A stretch of DNA of 64,000 nucleotides from an uncultured Eubacteriales bacterium (GCA_900543625.1 UQSF01000001.1:124001-188000); one strand, 5' to 3'; positions 7,931 to 16,198 are shown, counted from the first letter of the stretch. Notes: a model not told the origin generated them from the letters alone. Numbers and translations are program-made.

Positions 7931-8923
7931 TCAGGCCGGGCACGATTTCCGGTAGATGATCGTCGGGTGCAGCGAGATCTCCTGCGGATAGCTCGCCCGC
8001 CCGGTCGCAATGTCCATGCCGAGGCGCATGGCCATGTAGCACAGGTCGCGGAACTTCAGGTCCACCACGGTGATCGGCGGGTTGCTGTAGGCGAGCAGAT
8101 CATCGTCGCTCGAGCTGGTGGTGAGGATCTCCACGTCCTTGCCGACGACGATGTTCTCCTCCGACAGGGCGGTGGTGAGGCCGAGCGCCGTCATGTCATA
8201 CGTGCAGCAGATGACCTTCTTGAGCCGGTTGCTGTGCACGAGCGCCTTGCCAAGCTCATAGCCGGCGCGGATGCTCGTGTCGGCGCTGATGGTGCTGTGC
8301 TCAAGATTTACGCCGTGCTGCAGGCAGTAGTCGGAAAAGGCGCTGCTGCGCCACGACGTGCCGAACAGGGTCGGCGATGAGACGAGCAGGATGCTGTCTC
8401 CGCCGCGCTTGAGGGCGTGCTCGGCGGCGAGACGGCCGGACTCAAGCTGGTCGAAGCCGACGTAGGAGTAGTTCGGCAGCGTGCGGTTGAGCAGGATGAC
8501 CGGCACGAGCGTCTGCTTCTCGGCGAGGTTTGCCAGATCCGTTCCGCCGGGGGAGATGACGATGGCGGAAGAGCCCTTGCGCTCGGCCCAAAGCTCCCGC
8601 TGGAGGTGGAGCTGGTTTTGCGTGTACGGCCGCAGGAGAATGTCGATGTTCGAGGTCTCGGCGTCGACGATGCGGTTGAAGGCGTCAAGAAACGTCGGCA
8701 GCAGCATCTTGAGCCCCGAGAGCGGGAAGTAGACCGTGACGCGGTACTTGAGCACTGCCTTGTTGCGGCCTTTATATTCATAGTCGAGGCTCTCTGCCGC
8801 TTTTCGGATCTCCTGCTGCGTCTGCTCGGTGATGCGCTTTTCCGTGCCGCGGCCGGACAGGACATAGGAGACGGTCGCTGTGGAGACGCCGCAGATGTCC
8901 GCGATGTCTTTGAGTGTAGCCAT
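7931..8923 (-). CDS. LacI-family transcriptional regulator
   Basis: 330 residues. The N-terminal helix-turn-helix and hinge read MATLKDIADICGVSTATVSYVLSGRG (positions 1-26), followed by a periplasmic-binding-protein-like effector domain (about 60-330) with FDQLESGRLAAEHAL and a central CTYDMTALGLTTAL. The start at 8923 has AGGAAG upstream; a longer start at 8947 lacks one. It is divergent from the HMG-CoA lyase/transporter/CoA-transferase operon with TGCTTAA-type half-sites between, so it most likely represses that operon and is relieved by its substrate or an intermediate. Confidence 0.93.
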   Translation of the reverse strand: MATLKDIADICGVSTATVSYVLSGRGTEKRITEQTQQEIRKAAESLDYEYKGRNKAVLKYRVTVYFPLSGLKMLLPTFLDAFNRIVDAETSNIDILLRPYTQNQLHLQRELWAERKGSSAIVISPGGTDLANLAEKQTLVPVILLNRTLPNYSYVGFDQLESGRLAAEHALKRGGDSILLVSSPTLFGTSWRSSAFSDYCLQHGVNLEHSTISADTSIRAGYELGKALVHSNRLKKVICCTYDMTALGLTTALSEENIVVGKDVEILTTSSSDDDLLAYSNPPITVVDLKFRDLCYMAMRLGMDIATGRASYPQEISLHPTIIYRKSCPA

Positions 8924-8972
8924 AACGGAAAACTTCCTTTGTGTCATAATGGTTGCGCGGGTGAACCGCTGC

Positions 8973-9226
8973 TGCTTAACATTATACTAAACAGTCGTTA
9001 AAAAAGCAATACATGCTTAACTTATTTTAAATTAATTTTGCTTATCTTTAAATAATTTAAGCAGAGATGCGCCGAAATGCTATAGAATTCCGGCCGTTAA
9101 ATGGGCGAAATGATGATAATTTCGCGTTTTCGCAATTTCAGATTGACAAATTTCAAGGAAAGTGCAAAATATAAGTAACGATTGACAAGGTTTTTGTCTC
9201 AGGTTATTAAGCTTACTTGTTAAGCA
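8973..9226. promoter_or_regulatory. Candidate LacI-family operator cluster
   Basis: The 367-base intergenic stretch is AT-rich and repeats a half-site TGCTTAAC or its complement GTTAAGCA/TTTAAGCA: 8973-8980, 9014-9021, 9056-9063 and 9219-9226, with a partial TGCTTA at 9039-9044. The last copy sits just downstream of the -10 of the catabolic operon. Assignment to the adjacent regulator is inference. Confidence 0.55.
9182..9210 (+). promoter_or_regulatory. Promoter of the HMG-CoA lyase operon
   Basis: TTGACA, 17-base spacer, TATTAA, about 80 bases upstream of the first ATG and directly next to a GTTAAGCA half-site at 9219-9226, a position suited to repression. Confidence 0.65.
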
Positions 9227-9290
9227 AAATGATGTCACGGTAACACAAGGTAGTCACGAAATAAAAACGGAATGTCAGGAGGAATCTATC

Positions 9291-10193
9291 ATGGCAAACA
9301 AGATCAATGTTCTGGAATGCGGCCCGCGCGACGGTTGGCAGAATCTTAAGCAGATGCTGACCTTTGAGCAGAAGCTCGACCTAATCGACAGACTGTTCGA
9401 CGCCGGTGTGACGCAGATGGAGGTCACGTCCTTCGTCAGCCCCAAGGCGATCCCGCAGATGGCGGACGCGGCGGATCTGGCCAAGGCCTGCATCGAGAAG
9501 TATCCGAACGCGGTGCTGTATGCGCTCGCGCCGAACTTCCGCGGCGTGGAAAACGCCTTCAACGCCGGCATCCGCAACATCTCTTACGTGATCTCGGTCA
9601 GCGAGAGCCACAACAAGGCCAACATCCGCAGAACGCATGAGGAGTCTCTGGAAGAGCTGCAGAAGATCATGGACACCTACCCGCAGATGAACATCTGCGT
9701 GGCGCTGGCAACGTCGTTCGGCTGCCCGTTTGAGGGCATCCCGCCGATCCAGAAGGTGGTCGACTTCACCAAGCGCGTCTACGACATGGGCATCCGTTCC
9801 ATCTGCCTGGCCGACACGATCGGCATCGCCGACCCGCGTCAGGTGCGTGATACGATCCACGCCGTGACCGAGGTCATGCCCGACTGCGAGTTCCAGATCC
9901 ACATCCACGACACCCGCGGCATGGGTCAGGCCAATACGCTCGCCGCCATCGAGTGCGGCATCAAGACGGTGCAGTCCACGCTCGGCGGCCTCGGCGGCTG
10001 CCCGTTCGCACCGGGCGCCTCCGGCAACACCGCCACGGAGGATCTCGTGTACATGCTCCAGCGCATGGGCTACGACACCGGCATCGACTTCGAAAAGCTG
10101 CTGGCTGCCGCGAAGTATCAGAAGAGCTTCATCGACGGCATCTACAGCGGCCATCAGCAGAACATCAACACTAAGACCCCGCCCTGCTGCTGA
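9291..10193 (+). CDS. Hydroxymethylglutaryl-CoA lyase
   Basis: A 300-residue TIM-barrel lyase that cleaves 3-hydroxy-3-methylglutaryl-CoA to acetyl-CoA and acetoacetate. Residues matching those of characterised HMG-CoA lyases are all present: R13 and D14 in CGPRDGWQ, E44, metal ligands H204 and H206 in HIHDTRG, the signature loop cysteine C237 in GGLGGCPFAPGASGN, and N246. The spacing between these positions equals that of the human enzyme. GGAGGAAT precedes the ATG. First gene of an operon with a dicarboxylate carrier and a CoA-transferase, divergent from a LacI regulator, so it is more likely catabolic than part of leucine degradation, whose other genes are absent here. Confidence 0.88.
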   Translation: MANKINVLECGPRDGWQNLKQMLTFEQKLDLIDRLFDAGVTQMEVTSFVSPKAIPQMADAADLAKACIEKYPNAVLYALAPNFRGVENAFNAGIRNISYVISVSESHNKANIRRTHEESLEELQKIMDTYPQMNICVALATSFGCPFEGIPPIQKVVDFTKRVYDMGIRSICLADTIGIADPRQVRDTIHAVTEVMPDCEFQIHIHDTRGMGQANTLAAIECGIKTVQSTLGGLGGCPFAPGASGNTATEDLVYMLQRMGYDTGIDFEKLLAAAKYQKSFIDGIYSGHQQNINTKTPPCC

Positions 10194-10242
10194 GAGCGGC
10201 ACGCATCCACAAATCTGAACCATATTAGAGAGGGAATCATTT

Positions 10243-11523
10243 ATGGAAACTGCATTTGACATTATCTCGTTGGTGCTGTTCATCGTCGTGATCCTGCTGG
10301 CTTTCTTCCGCAAGGTCAACGTCGGTGTTGTGGCAGTCACATTCGGCGTTATCATGGTGCGTATCTTCGGCCTGACCGATAAAGATCTGATCGGCGGCTT
10401 CAGCACCTCAATGTTTACCACGCTCGTCGGCATCACGCTGCTGTTCGCGGCCATCACGCAGACCGGCGCGCTGGATCTGCTGGCCAGAAAGATCATCGCG
10501 CTGGCCGGAAACAAGATGTGGGTCCTGCCCATCATGGTCTACATTGCCGGCTTCGTCATTGCCGGCGTCGGTCCCGGCGCTGTGCCTGCGCTGGCGATCA
10601 TCCCCGCACTCGCGGCGATCATCGCCGTGGAGGTCGGCTTCAACCCGCTGATGCTCGTCCTGATCGGCGAGCAGGGCCTGATGGCCGGACGTATGACGCC
10701 CATCACGCCTGAGGCTGCCATCATCACCGGCGCCGCAGCCGAGGCCAACATTGCAAACGTTATGCCCACCATTCTGGTCTGCCAGACGCTCGTGACGATC
10801 GTGTCCTCGCTCGTGTTCTGGTTCATCTTCAAGGGCCACAAGGTCAAGCAGCCGCTCAACCCGATCGAGCGCGGCACGCTTGAGAAGTTCAACGCAAAGC
10901 AGATCATCTCTCTGCTGAGCATCGTGCTCATGCTCGTGCTGCTGATCTTCGTCAAGGTCAACATCGGCGTCGCCGCCTTCGCGGTTGCCGGCCTGCTGTT
11001 CCTGTTCGGCGTTGCCGACGACGGCAAGGCGCTCAAGTCCCTGCCCTGGGGCACCATCGTGATGGTTCTCGCGGTCGGCTCCCTGCTCAACATCGTCAAC
11101 AAGATGGGCGGCATCGATCTGATGAGCAACGCGCTCGCCAAGATCATGACCAAGGGCACTGCAACCCCGTTCATGGGCATCTCCGCTGCACTGCTGAGCC
11201 TTGTCAGCTCCGCGCTCGGCGTGGTGTACCCGACGATGATGCCGATGTGCGCAGACATCGCTGCCCAGGTCGGCGGCGTGAACCCGGTCGCACTGATGGC
11301 GGCTGTCGGCGCCGGCGGCTCTCTGTCCGGCATCTCCCCGCTGTCCACCGGCGGCGCGCTGGCTATGGCGGCGCTCGCAACTGCGCTCCCCAACCGCACC
11401 AAGGAGGACGAGAACAAGACGTTCGTGCAGCTGTTCATCTACGCCGGCCTTGCGATCCTGATCCTGATCGTGCTTTGCTCGACCATCTACGTCCCGCTGG
11501 CAAACCTGCTGCATGGCGCCTGA
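10243..11523 (+). CDS. Dicarboxylate carrier, MatC-like membrane transporter
   Basis: A 426-residue polytopic membrane protein with about twelve hydrophobic segments. It resembles the MatC/ion-transporter superfamily: GVGPGAVPALAIIPALAAII and LGVVYPTMMPMCADIAAQVGG are the two re-entrant loop-like segments, and GRMTPITPEAAII carries polar substrate-site residues. It is expected to import a di- or tricarboxylate. Lying between an HMG-CoA lyase and a class III CoA-transferase, its cargo is probably the free acid that is then activated and cleaved. AGAGAGGGAA precedes the ATG. The family call is by eye and the substrate is inferred. Confidence 0.82.
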   Translation: METAFDIISLVLFIVVILLAFFRKVNVGVVAVTFGVIMVRIFGLTDKDLIGGFSTSMFTTLVGITLLFAAITQTGALDLLARKIIALAGNKMWVLPIMVYIAGFVIAGVGPGAVPALAIIPALAAIIAVEVGFNPLMLVLIGEQGLMAGRMTPITPEAAIITGAAAEANIANVMPTILVCQTLVTIVSSLVFWFIFKGHKVKQPLNPIERGTLEKFNAKQIISLLSIVLMLVLLIFVKVNIGVAAFAVAGLLFLFGVADDGKALKSLPWGTIVMVLAVGSLLNIVNKMGGIDLMSNALAKIMTKGTATPFMGISAALLSLVSSALGVVYPTMMPMCADIAAQVGGVNPVALMAAVGAGGSLSGISPLSTGGALAMAALATALPNRTKEDENKTFVQLFIYAGLAILILIVLCSTIYVPLANLLHGA

Positions 11524-11575
11524 TCCCCGGAAACGTTTGACTGCAATCTGATTATCTGATAAAGGAGATATTTCC

Positions 11576-12769
11576 ATGGAAAAAGCATTGAGCAATATTA
11601 CCGTTCTGGACCTGACCCGCGTTCTGGCCGGTCCGTACTGCACGATGATGCTGGCCGACTACGGCGCCAACGTCATCAAGATCGAGATGCCGGGCAAGGG
11701 CGACGATACCCGCGCCATGGGCCCGAAGAAGAACGACTACAGCATGTACTATGCCTACGTCAACCGCGGCAAGAAGGGCATCACCCTGAACCTGAAGTCT
11801 GAGGAGGGCAAAAAGCTCTTCCTCGAGATGGTCAAGAAGGCCGACGTCGTCGTCGAGAACTACCGCCCCGGCGTTATGGACAAGCTGGGTGTCGGCTATG
11901 ACGTGCTCAAGGAGGTCAACGACCAGATCATCTACGCCGCCGTCTCCGGCTTCGGCTGCTACGGCCCGAAGCACCAGCGCCCCGGCTATGACATCATCGC
12001 ACAGGCCACCTCCGGCCTCATGAGCATCACCGGCGAGGCCGGCGGTCAGCCGCTGCGTGTCGGCAATGCCATGGGCGACGTGCTCGGCGGCATGAACCTC
12101 ACCATCGGCATCCTCATGGCGCTCAACGCCCGCACCGTCACCGGCCGCGGCCAGCGCGTGGACGTCGCGCTCGTTGACTCCGTCGTCTCCAGCCTTGAGG
12201 TCGGCTGGCAGCGCTTCTTCGCCTCCGGCAAGCAGCCCGAGCTGATCGGCAACCGCTACGCCTCCGCCTTCCCGTATGACTCCTTCCAGGCCAGCGACGG
12301 ACGCTTCGTCATCGGCTGCGGCAACGACAAGCTCTTCACGCTCCTGTGCACCAAGGCGCTCGACCGCGCCGACCTGCTCGAGGATCCGCGCTTTGACACC
12401 AACATCCACCGCTGCGAGAACTACGCCGCGCTCAAGCCCGAGATCGAGAAGTGGAGCTCCCAGCACACCATCGCCGATTGCGTGGCCATCATCGATGCGG
12501 CCGGTGTCCCGGTTGCGCCGATCAATATGCTCGCCGACGTCGTCAACGACGACCACATCGCCAACGCCCGCGAGATGTTTGTGCACCTGCAGCACCCGGT
12601 CATCGGCGATATGATCGTCCCCGGCAACCCGGTCAAGCTCATGGATACCAAGCCGGAGATCACCAAGTGCGCGCCCGACCTCGGTCAGGACAACAAGGAG
12701 ATCTACGAGGGTGTGCTCGGCCTGTCCGACGCAGACCTTGCCAGACTGAAAGAAGAAAAAGTGATCTGA
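11576..12769 (+). CDS. Class III CoA-transferase (CaiB/BaiF family)
   Basis: A 397-residue enzyme moving CoA between carboxylic acids without covalent aspartyl intermediates of class I. The start LDLTRVLAGPYCTMMLADYG is typical, as are VVVENYRPGVM and the catalytic Asp168 in GNAMGDVLGGM. AAAGGAG lies upstream of the ATG. It is the last gene of the operon and probably activates the imported dicarboxylate as its CoA thioester for the lyase. A rho-independent terminator follows at 12844-12879. Its acceptor and donor cannot be read from sequence. Confidence 0.92.
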   Translation: MEKALSNITVLDLTRVLAGPYCTMMLADYGANVIKIEMPGKGDDTRAMGPKKNDYSMYYAYVNRGKKGITLNLKSEEGKKLFLEMVKKADVVVENYRPGVMDKLGVGYDVLKEVNDQIIYAAVSGFGCYGPKHQRPGYDIIAQATSGLMSITGEAGGQPLRVGNAMGDVLGGMNLTIGILMALNARTVTGRGQRVDVALVDSVVSSLEVGWQRFFASGKQPELIGNRYASAFPYDSFQASDGRFVIGCGNDKLFTLLCTKALDRADLLEDPRFDTNIHRCENYAALKPEIEKWSSQHTIADCVAIIDAAGVPVAPINMLADVVNDDHIANAREMFVHLQHPVIGDMIVPGNPVKLMDTKPEITKCAPDLGQDNKEIYEGVLGLSDADLARLKEEKVI

Positions 12770-12843
12770 GTTTTTCGCTTTCGTTTCTCTCCCCCCATAA
12801 CTCCCTTCAAACATCCTCTCAAATCCTTTTTCTTTTCTCTCAT

Positions 12844-12879
12844 AAAAAACGCTCATGGCTTTTGCCATGAGCGTTTTTT
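12844..12879. terminator. Bidirectional terminator between the CoA-transferase and bioY
   Basis: AAAAACGCTCATGGC paired with GCCATGAGCGTTTTT; A-run and T-run allow it to end both the plus-strand operon and the minus-strand bioY gene. Confidence 0.88.
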
Positions 12880-12929
12880 CAGCCTGCCGGAAAATCTTTT
12901 GGGTGTTCCGGCAAAAGGCTTTCCGCCGC

Positions 12930-13463
12930 TTATGCGGGGATGCGTCGGTACAACCGCGCGCGCAGCAGCGTCGCCAGGGCGAGCTTGATCGCGTCCGGCA
13001 GCAGAAACGGCAGCACGCACTTTGCCAGCACCACGCCGAGCGTGATCGCGCCCGTGCGGGTGTAGACGATGAGAAACCACGCCGTGCCGAATGCGTAGCA
13101 CACGAGCAGTCCCACGGCAGCCGACAGCACGAACACCCACTGCCCGAGCCCCCAGCGCGCCTGCGCGAGGGTGATGATGAGCGCCAGCAGGATGAAGCCG
13201 ACGAGGTATCCGCCGGTCGTGCCGATCAGGGACGCGAACCCGCCGCGAAAGCCCGCGAACACCGGCGCACCCACCGCGCCCAGCAGCAGATACACCAGCA
13301 CGCTCACCGTGCCGCGTTTGCCGCCGAGCAGCCCGCACACGGCGAAGATCGCAAAGGTCTGCAGCGTGAACGGCACGTCCGCCGGGATGCTGATCCATGC
13401 GCACACGGCGATGAGCGCCGCGCCGATCGCGCAAAAGCAAAGGTCTCTTGTGGAAAATTTCAT
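12930..13463 (-). CDS. bioY: Biotin transporter BioY (ECF S-component)
   Basis: A 177-residue membrane protein with six hydrophobic segments. The start MKFSTRDLCFCAIGAALIAV, the SIPADVPFTLQTFAIFAVCGLLGGKRG region and GGTTGGYLVGFI (here IGTTGGYLVGFI) match BioY proteins, which bind biotin and pair with a shared ECF energising module located elsewhere. CGGAGG lies upstream of the ATG at 13463. It is divergent from birA and its promoter (TTGACA at 13536-13541, TATCGT at 13513-13518, 17-base spacer) overlaps one BirA box while a second lies between promoter and gene, so biotin should repress it. Confidence 0.93.
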   Translation of the reverse strand: MKFSTRDLCFCAIGAALIAVCAWISIPADVPFTLQTFAIFAVCGLLGGKRGTVSVLVYLLLGAVGAPVFAGFRGGFASLIGTTGGYLVGFILLALIITLAQARWGLGQWVFVLSAAVGLLVCYAFGTAWFLIVYTRTGAITLGVVLAKCVLPFLLPDAIKLALATLLRARLYRRIPA

Positions 13464-13476
13464 AGCATTGCCTCCG

Positions 13477-13509
13477 ATTGTAAAGTAAAGCGTGAACGAA
13501 CTTAACAAT
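13477..13509. promoter_or_regulatory. BirA operator 1 (bioY side)
   Basis: ATTGTAAAG, 15 bases, CTTAACAAT. Matches the bacterial BirA box form (TTGTAAAC-N14-16-GTTTACAA). It lies between the bioY -10 and its start codon. Confidence 0.75.
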
Positions 13510-13533
13510 CGGACGATAGCACACACGCGCTCG

Positions 13534-13566
13534 ATTGTCAACCAAAAGTGAAAATATCTTTACAAT
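13534..13566. promoter_or_regulatory. BirA operator 2 covering both divergent promoters
   Basis: ATTGTCAAC, 15 bases, CTTTACAAT: same 9-15-9 layout as operator 1. Its left arm contains the bioY -35 (minus strand) and its right arm the birA -35 TTTACA (13559-13564; -10 TACACT at 13582-13587, 17-base spacer). Confidence 0.78.
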
Positions 13567-13624
13567 CTGCGCGCCGTGGTTTACACTATAGGAAAAGAAA
13601 CCGCACGACAAGGGGTGTGATCGG

Positions 13625-14611
13625 ATGCTGCGGGATGATGTTTTGCTCCTGCTCACGGAGGCAGAGGGCTATGTATCCGGCGAGGAGATGCGCGAGAAGC
13701 TGGGCGTGACGCGCGCGGCGGTCAGTCAGGCGGTGCGTGCACTGCGCGCCGCGGGCTATGACATTGACGCCGTCACGAACCGGGGCTATTGTCTGCGCGC
13801 GCGGCCGGATACGCTCACGGCCGGGGACGTGCTGCCCTATCTGCCGCAGGCGCGGCGGGCTCTGGTGCAGTGCTTTGCGCAGATCGACTCCACCAACAGC
13901 TACCTGAAGGCGGAGGCCATGGACGGCGCGCCGGACGGCCTGTGCGCCATTGCCGACCGGCAGACGGCGGGGCGCGGCCGCGCTGGGCGGTCGTTTCGCT
14001 CGGACGCGGGGCAGGGGGTCTACCTGTCGATGCTCCTGCGCCCGGCGTGCGCGCCGACGGCGGCCATGACTGTGACGGCGCACGTCGCGGTGGCTGTTTG
14101 CCGCGCGCTTGAGCGCTGCGGCGTGCAGCCGGGCATCAAGTGGACCAACGACCTTGTCCTCGGCACGAAAAAGATCTGCGGCATCCTCACGGAGCTCACC
14201 GTCGAGGCCGAGTCCGGCACGGTCGACTCCATTGTGGCCGGCATCGGCGTGAACGTGCGCCAGCGGCCGGAGGATTTCCCGGAAGAGCTGCGCGCCATCG
14301 CGGGCTCGGTGTATTCCGAGACCGGGCTCGAGCTCTCCCGCGCGCGCCTGGCCGCGGAGATGGTGCGTGCGCTCGATGAGATGTATCTCGACTGGCAGCG
14401 CGATCCGCGCGCATATCTCAGCGACTACCGTGCGCGCTGCGTCACGGTCGGTCGGCCTGTGCGCGTCGTTCGCGGTGAAAATGTCCGCACCGGCTTTGCC
14501 GAGGCGGTGGACGATGATTTCGCGCTCGTCGTCCGCTGGGAGGACGGCACGCGCGAGACCGTCACCGGCGGGGATGTGTCCGTGCGCGGGCTGTTCGGCT
14601 ATCTGAACTGA
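13625..14611 (+). CDS. birA: Biotin-protein ligase / biotin operon repressor BirA
   Basis: A 328-residue bifunctional protein. N-terminal winged helix (1-65; VTRAAVSQAVRALRAAGYDI) for DNA binding, central ligase domain with biotin/ATP loop GRGRAGRSF, KWTNDL and KICGIL motifs, and a C-terminal SH3-like domain (about 275-328). It makes biotinyl-AMP, loads biotin onto carboxylases and represses transcription when holo. It is divergent from bioY with two BirA boxes between, so it should autoregulate. AAGGGGTG precedes the ATG. The 3' end of this gene is partly duplicated 450 bases downstream (15002-15046). Confidence 0.95.
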   Translation: MLRDDVLLLLTEAEGYVSGEEMREKLGVTRAAVSQAVRALRAAGYDIDAVTNRGYCLRARPDTLTAGDVLPYLPQARRALVQCFAQIDSTNSYLKAEAMDGAPDGLCAIADRQTAGRGRAGRSFRSDAGQGVYLSMLLRPACAPTAAMTVTAHVAVAVCRALERCGVQPGIKWTNDLVLGTKKICGILTELTVEAESGTVDSIVAGIGVNVRQRPEDFPEELRAIAGSVYSETGLELSRARLAAEMVRALDEMYLDWQRDPRAYLSDYRARCVTVGRPVRVVRGENVRTGFAEAVDDDFALVVRWEDGTRETVTGGDVSVRGLFGYLN

Positions 14612-14640
14612 TCGCCCGACCGGAGAGAACTTCCGCACGG

Positions 14641-15001
14641 AGCCGGACGGCAGAGATGGGCATGTACATCCTAATGCGACAGGCGATTTTCGCTATTTCG
14701 ATACGCTTTTTAAGGTTGGAAACGAATACTATACCGGCGTTATTAACATAATGCCGGTGAACAAGGGGCTGCTCCTGAAAGACATCACCAAAATATGAAA
14801 CGTCACAAAGGACATAACCGGCTCATACGGGGAAAACCCGCAGTCCAGATTCCTTCGTGACGCTTCTATGAACAGTATACGCTCCTCTGGCGGAAATAGT
14901 CAAGAGAAAAGTGGCGAGAGCGCGCTGTACCAGCGGCGTGACGACACGCGGACAGACCGCGACGTGCTTTCCGATGCTGCGGACGGCGACGCGGCCAATG
15001 T
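14641..15001 (+). pseudogene. Decayed C-terminal fragment of a mobile-element polyvalent protein
   Basis: One frame reads HVHPNATGDFRYFDTLFKVG, then EYYTGVINI and LLLKDITKI, a TGA stop, and continues in the same frame as NVTKDITGSYGENPQSRFLR, ending in SALYQRRDD. This style of sequence is typical of the C-terminal parts of large phage/ICE polyvalent proteins (LPD3- or barnase-type tails). No start codon region or upstream domain is present, an in-frame stop interrupts it, and the first half is more AT-rich than its neighbours. I infer a remnant of an integrated element between birA and greA. Confidence 0.6.
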
Positions 15002-15046
15002 GCGCGAGACCGTCACCGGCGCGGGCTGTTCGGCTATCTGGACTGA
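15002..15046 (+). repeat. Partial duplication of the birA 3' end
   Basis: GCGCGAGACCGTCACCGGCG then GGGCTGTTCGGCTATCTG and ACTGA repeats birA 14551-14611, with an internal deletion of about 16 bases between short GCG repeats and one or two substitutions. It marks the right border of the decayed mobile-element fragment. Confidence 0.8.
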
Positions 15047-15050
15047 ATAC

Positions 15051-15091
15051 AAAAGCAGCGGCTGCATCGCTTGGATGCAGCCGCTGCTTTT
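15051..15091. terminator. Terminator of greA
   Basis: 18-base arms AAAAGCAGCGGCTGCATC and its complement with a short loop, flanked by A and T runs; it lies just past the greA stop on the minus strand. Confidence 0.85.
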
Positions 15092-15102
15092 CTGCGCGGG
15101 TT

Positions 15103-15606
15103 TCAGTAGGCGCTGATGGGCAGAGAATCGTCGTCCTGCCCCTTTTCGACCGAGCGGATGACGATGTCATAGCCGACATTCTCATTGACCTGCACGTGCA
15201 CGGTCTCGCCCGCGCGATGCCCCATCACGGCCTTGCCCACGGGGGATTCCTTGCTGATGAGCCCCTCGAGCGCATTTTGCCGCAGCGTCGTCACGAGGCG
15301 GATGGTCTGCTCCTCGTCGTCGTCCGGAATATAAATGACCACCGAGTCGAACAGACCCACCGTGTCGCCGGTCGAGTGGTCGGTGATGACCTTTGCCGTG
15401 TCGACCATGCGCTGCAGGTAGCGGATGCGGCTGTCGTTGCGGTTTTTCTCGCGCTTGGCGGCCTTGTATTCAAAGTTTTCGCTCAGGTCGCCGAAGGCGC
15501 GCGCCGTCTTGACCTCCTCGATCAGCTTCGGCCGCAGCTCGCGCGTGCGGTAGTCGATTTCGTCGCGCATCTTCTGGATGTCGACCTGCGTCAGTTCGTC
15601 GTACAT
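15103..15606 (-). CDS. greA: GreA/GreB-type transcription elongation factor
   Basis: 167 residues. N-terminal coiled coil (about 1-80) with the RAFGDLSENFEYKAAK motif whose acidic tip rescues backtracked RNA polymerase by stimulating transcript cleavage, and a C-terminal FKBP-like domain (about 90-167, with SPVGKAVMGHRAGE). It is somewhat longer than the classic 158-residue GreA, with extra acidic residues (DDDEE). GAGGTG precedes the ATG. It is monocistronic. Confidence 0.9.
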   Translation of the reverse strand: MYDELTQVDIQKMRDEIDYRTRELRPKLIEEVKTARAFGDLSENFEYKAAKREKNRNDSRIRYLQRMVDTAKVITDHSTGDTVGLFDSVVIYIPDDDEEQTIRLVTTLRQNALEGLISKESPVGKAVMGHRAGETVHVQVNENVGYDIVIRSVEKGQDDDSLPISAY

Positions 15607-15690
15607 GATAACACCTCGATTTCTCAGACGCCCATCTTATCACATCCCGCGCCGGAAGAAAAGGGGATGCTGCCGTTTTGCGCGCCGGGC

Positions 15691-15719
15691 TTGACAGAAA
15701 ACGGCCGCCACGCTATAAT
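15691..15719 (+). promoter_or_regulatory. Consensus sigma-A promoter of the GtrA gene
   Basis: TTGACA, 17-base spacer, TATAAT, about 43 bases upstream of the start codon. Confidence 0.85.
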
Positions 15720-15761
15720 TGCTTCAAATAATTTAACTAATTACAATGGGAGGCGATCCGC

Positions 15762-16181
15762 ATGGACCATATGGAGCTGCGGCGCACGGGGAAGTTTCTG
15801 CTCTTCTCGTGCTCGGCCGGGCTGATCGAGCTCGGCAGCTTTGCGCTCTTCAACGAGGTGTTTCACTGGCCGCACTGGGCGGCGTATCTGACGGCGCTGG
15901 TGCTGTCGGTGCTGTGGAACTTCACCTGCAACCGGCGCTATACCTTCCGCTCGTCGGAAAAGGTGGCGCGGGCCATGGCGCTCGTGTTTTTGTACTACTG
16001 CGCGTTCACGCCGCTGTCCACGCTGCTCGAGCACCGGCTCGCGGACGTGCAGGGCTGGAACGGCTATCTGGTTACGTTTTTGAACATGGTGCTGAATTTT
16101 GTGACGGAGTTTCTCTTCCAGCGCTTCGTGGTCTACCGCAACTCGCTGGACACGAACAAACTTGCGCACACCTCTCCCTGA
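15762..16181 (+). CDS. GtrA-family membrane protein
   Basis: 139 residues with four hydrophobic helices and the motif WNFTCNRRYTFRSS typical of GtrA, a family thought to help flip polyprenyl-linked sugars for cell-surface glycosylation. A second GtrA hallmark, FLFQRFVVYR, closes the last helix. GGGAGG precedes the ATG; a second ATG three codons in is possible. A long GC-rich hairpin separates it from the ATP-grasp gene, so they may be independent units. The cognate glycosyltransferase is not in view. Confidence 0.88.
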   Translation: MDHMELRRTGKFLLFSCSAGLIELGSFALFNEVFHWPHWAAYLTALVLSVLWNFTCNRRYTFRSSEKVARAMALVFLYYCAFTPLSTLLEHRLADVQGWNGYLVTFLNMVLNFVTEFLFQRFVVYRNSLDTNKLAHTSP

Positions 16182-16198
16182 TCATATCCGTTTCCCGG

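Noticed and set aside
10243..11523. Assigning the carrier as a malonate transporter
   Set aside because: MatC-like resemblance does not fix substrate; no malonate decarboxylase or malonyl-CoA synthetase genes are present, and the lyase/CoA-transferase context points elsewhere.
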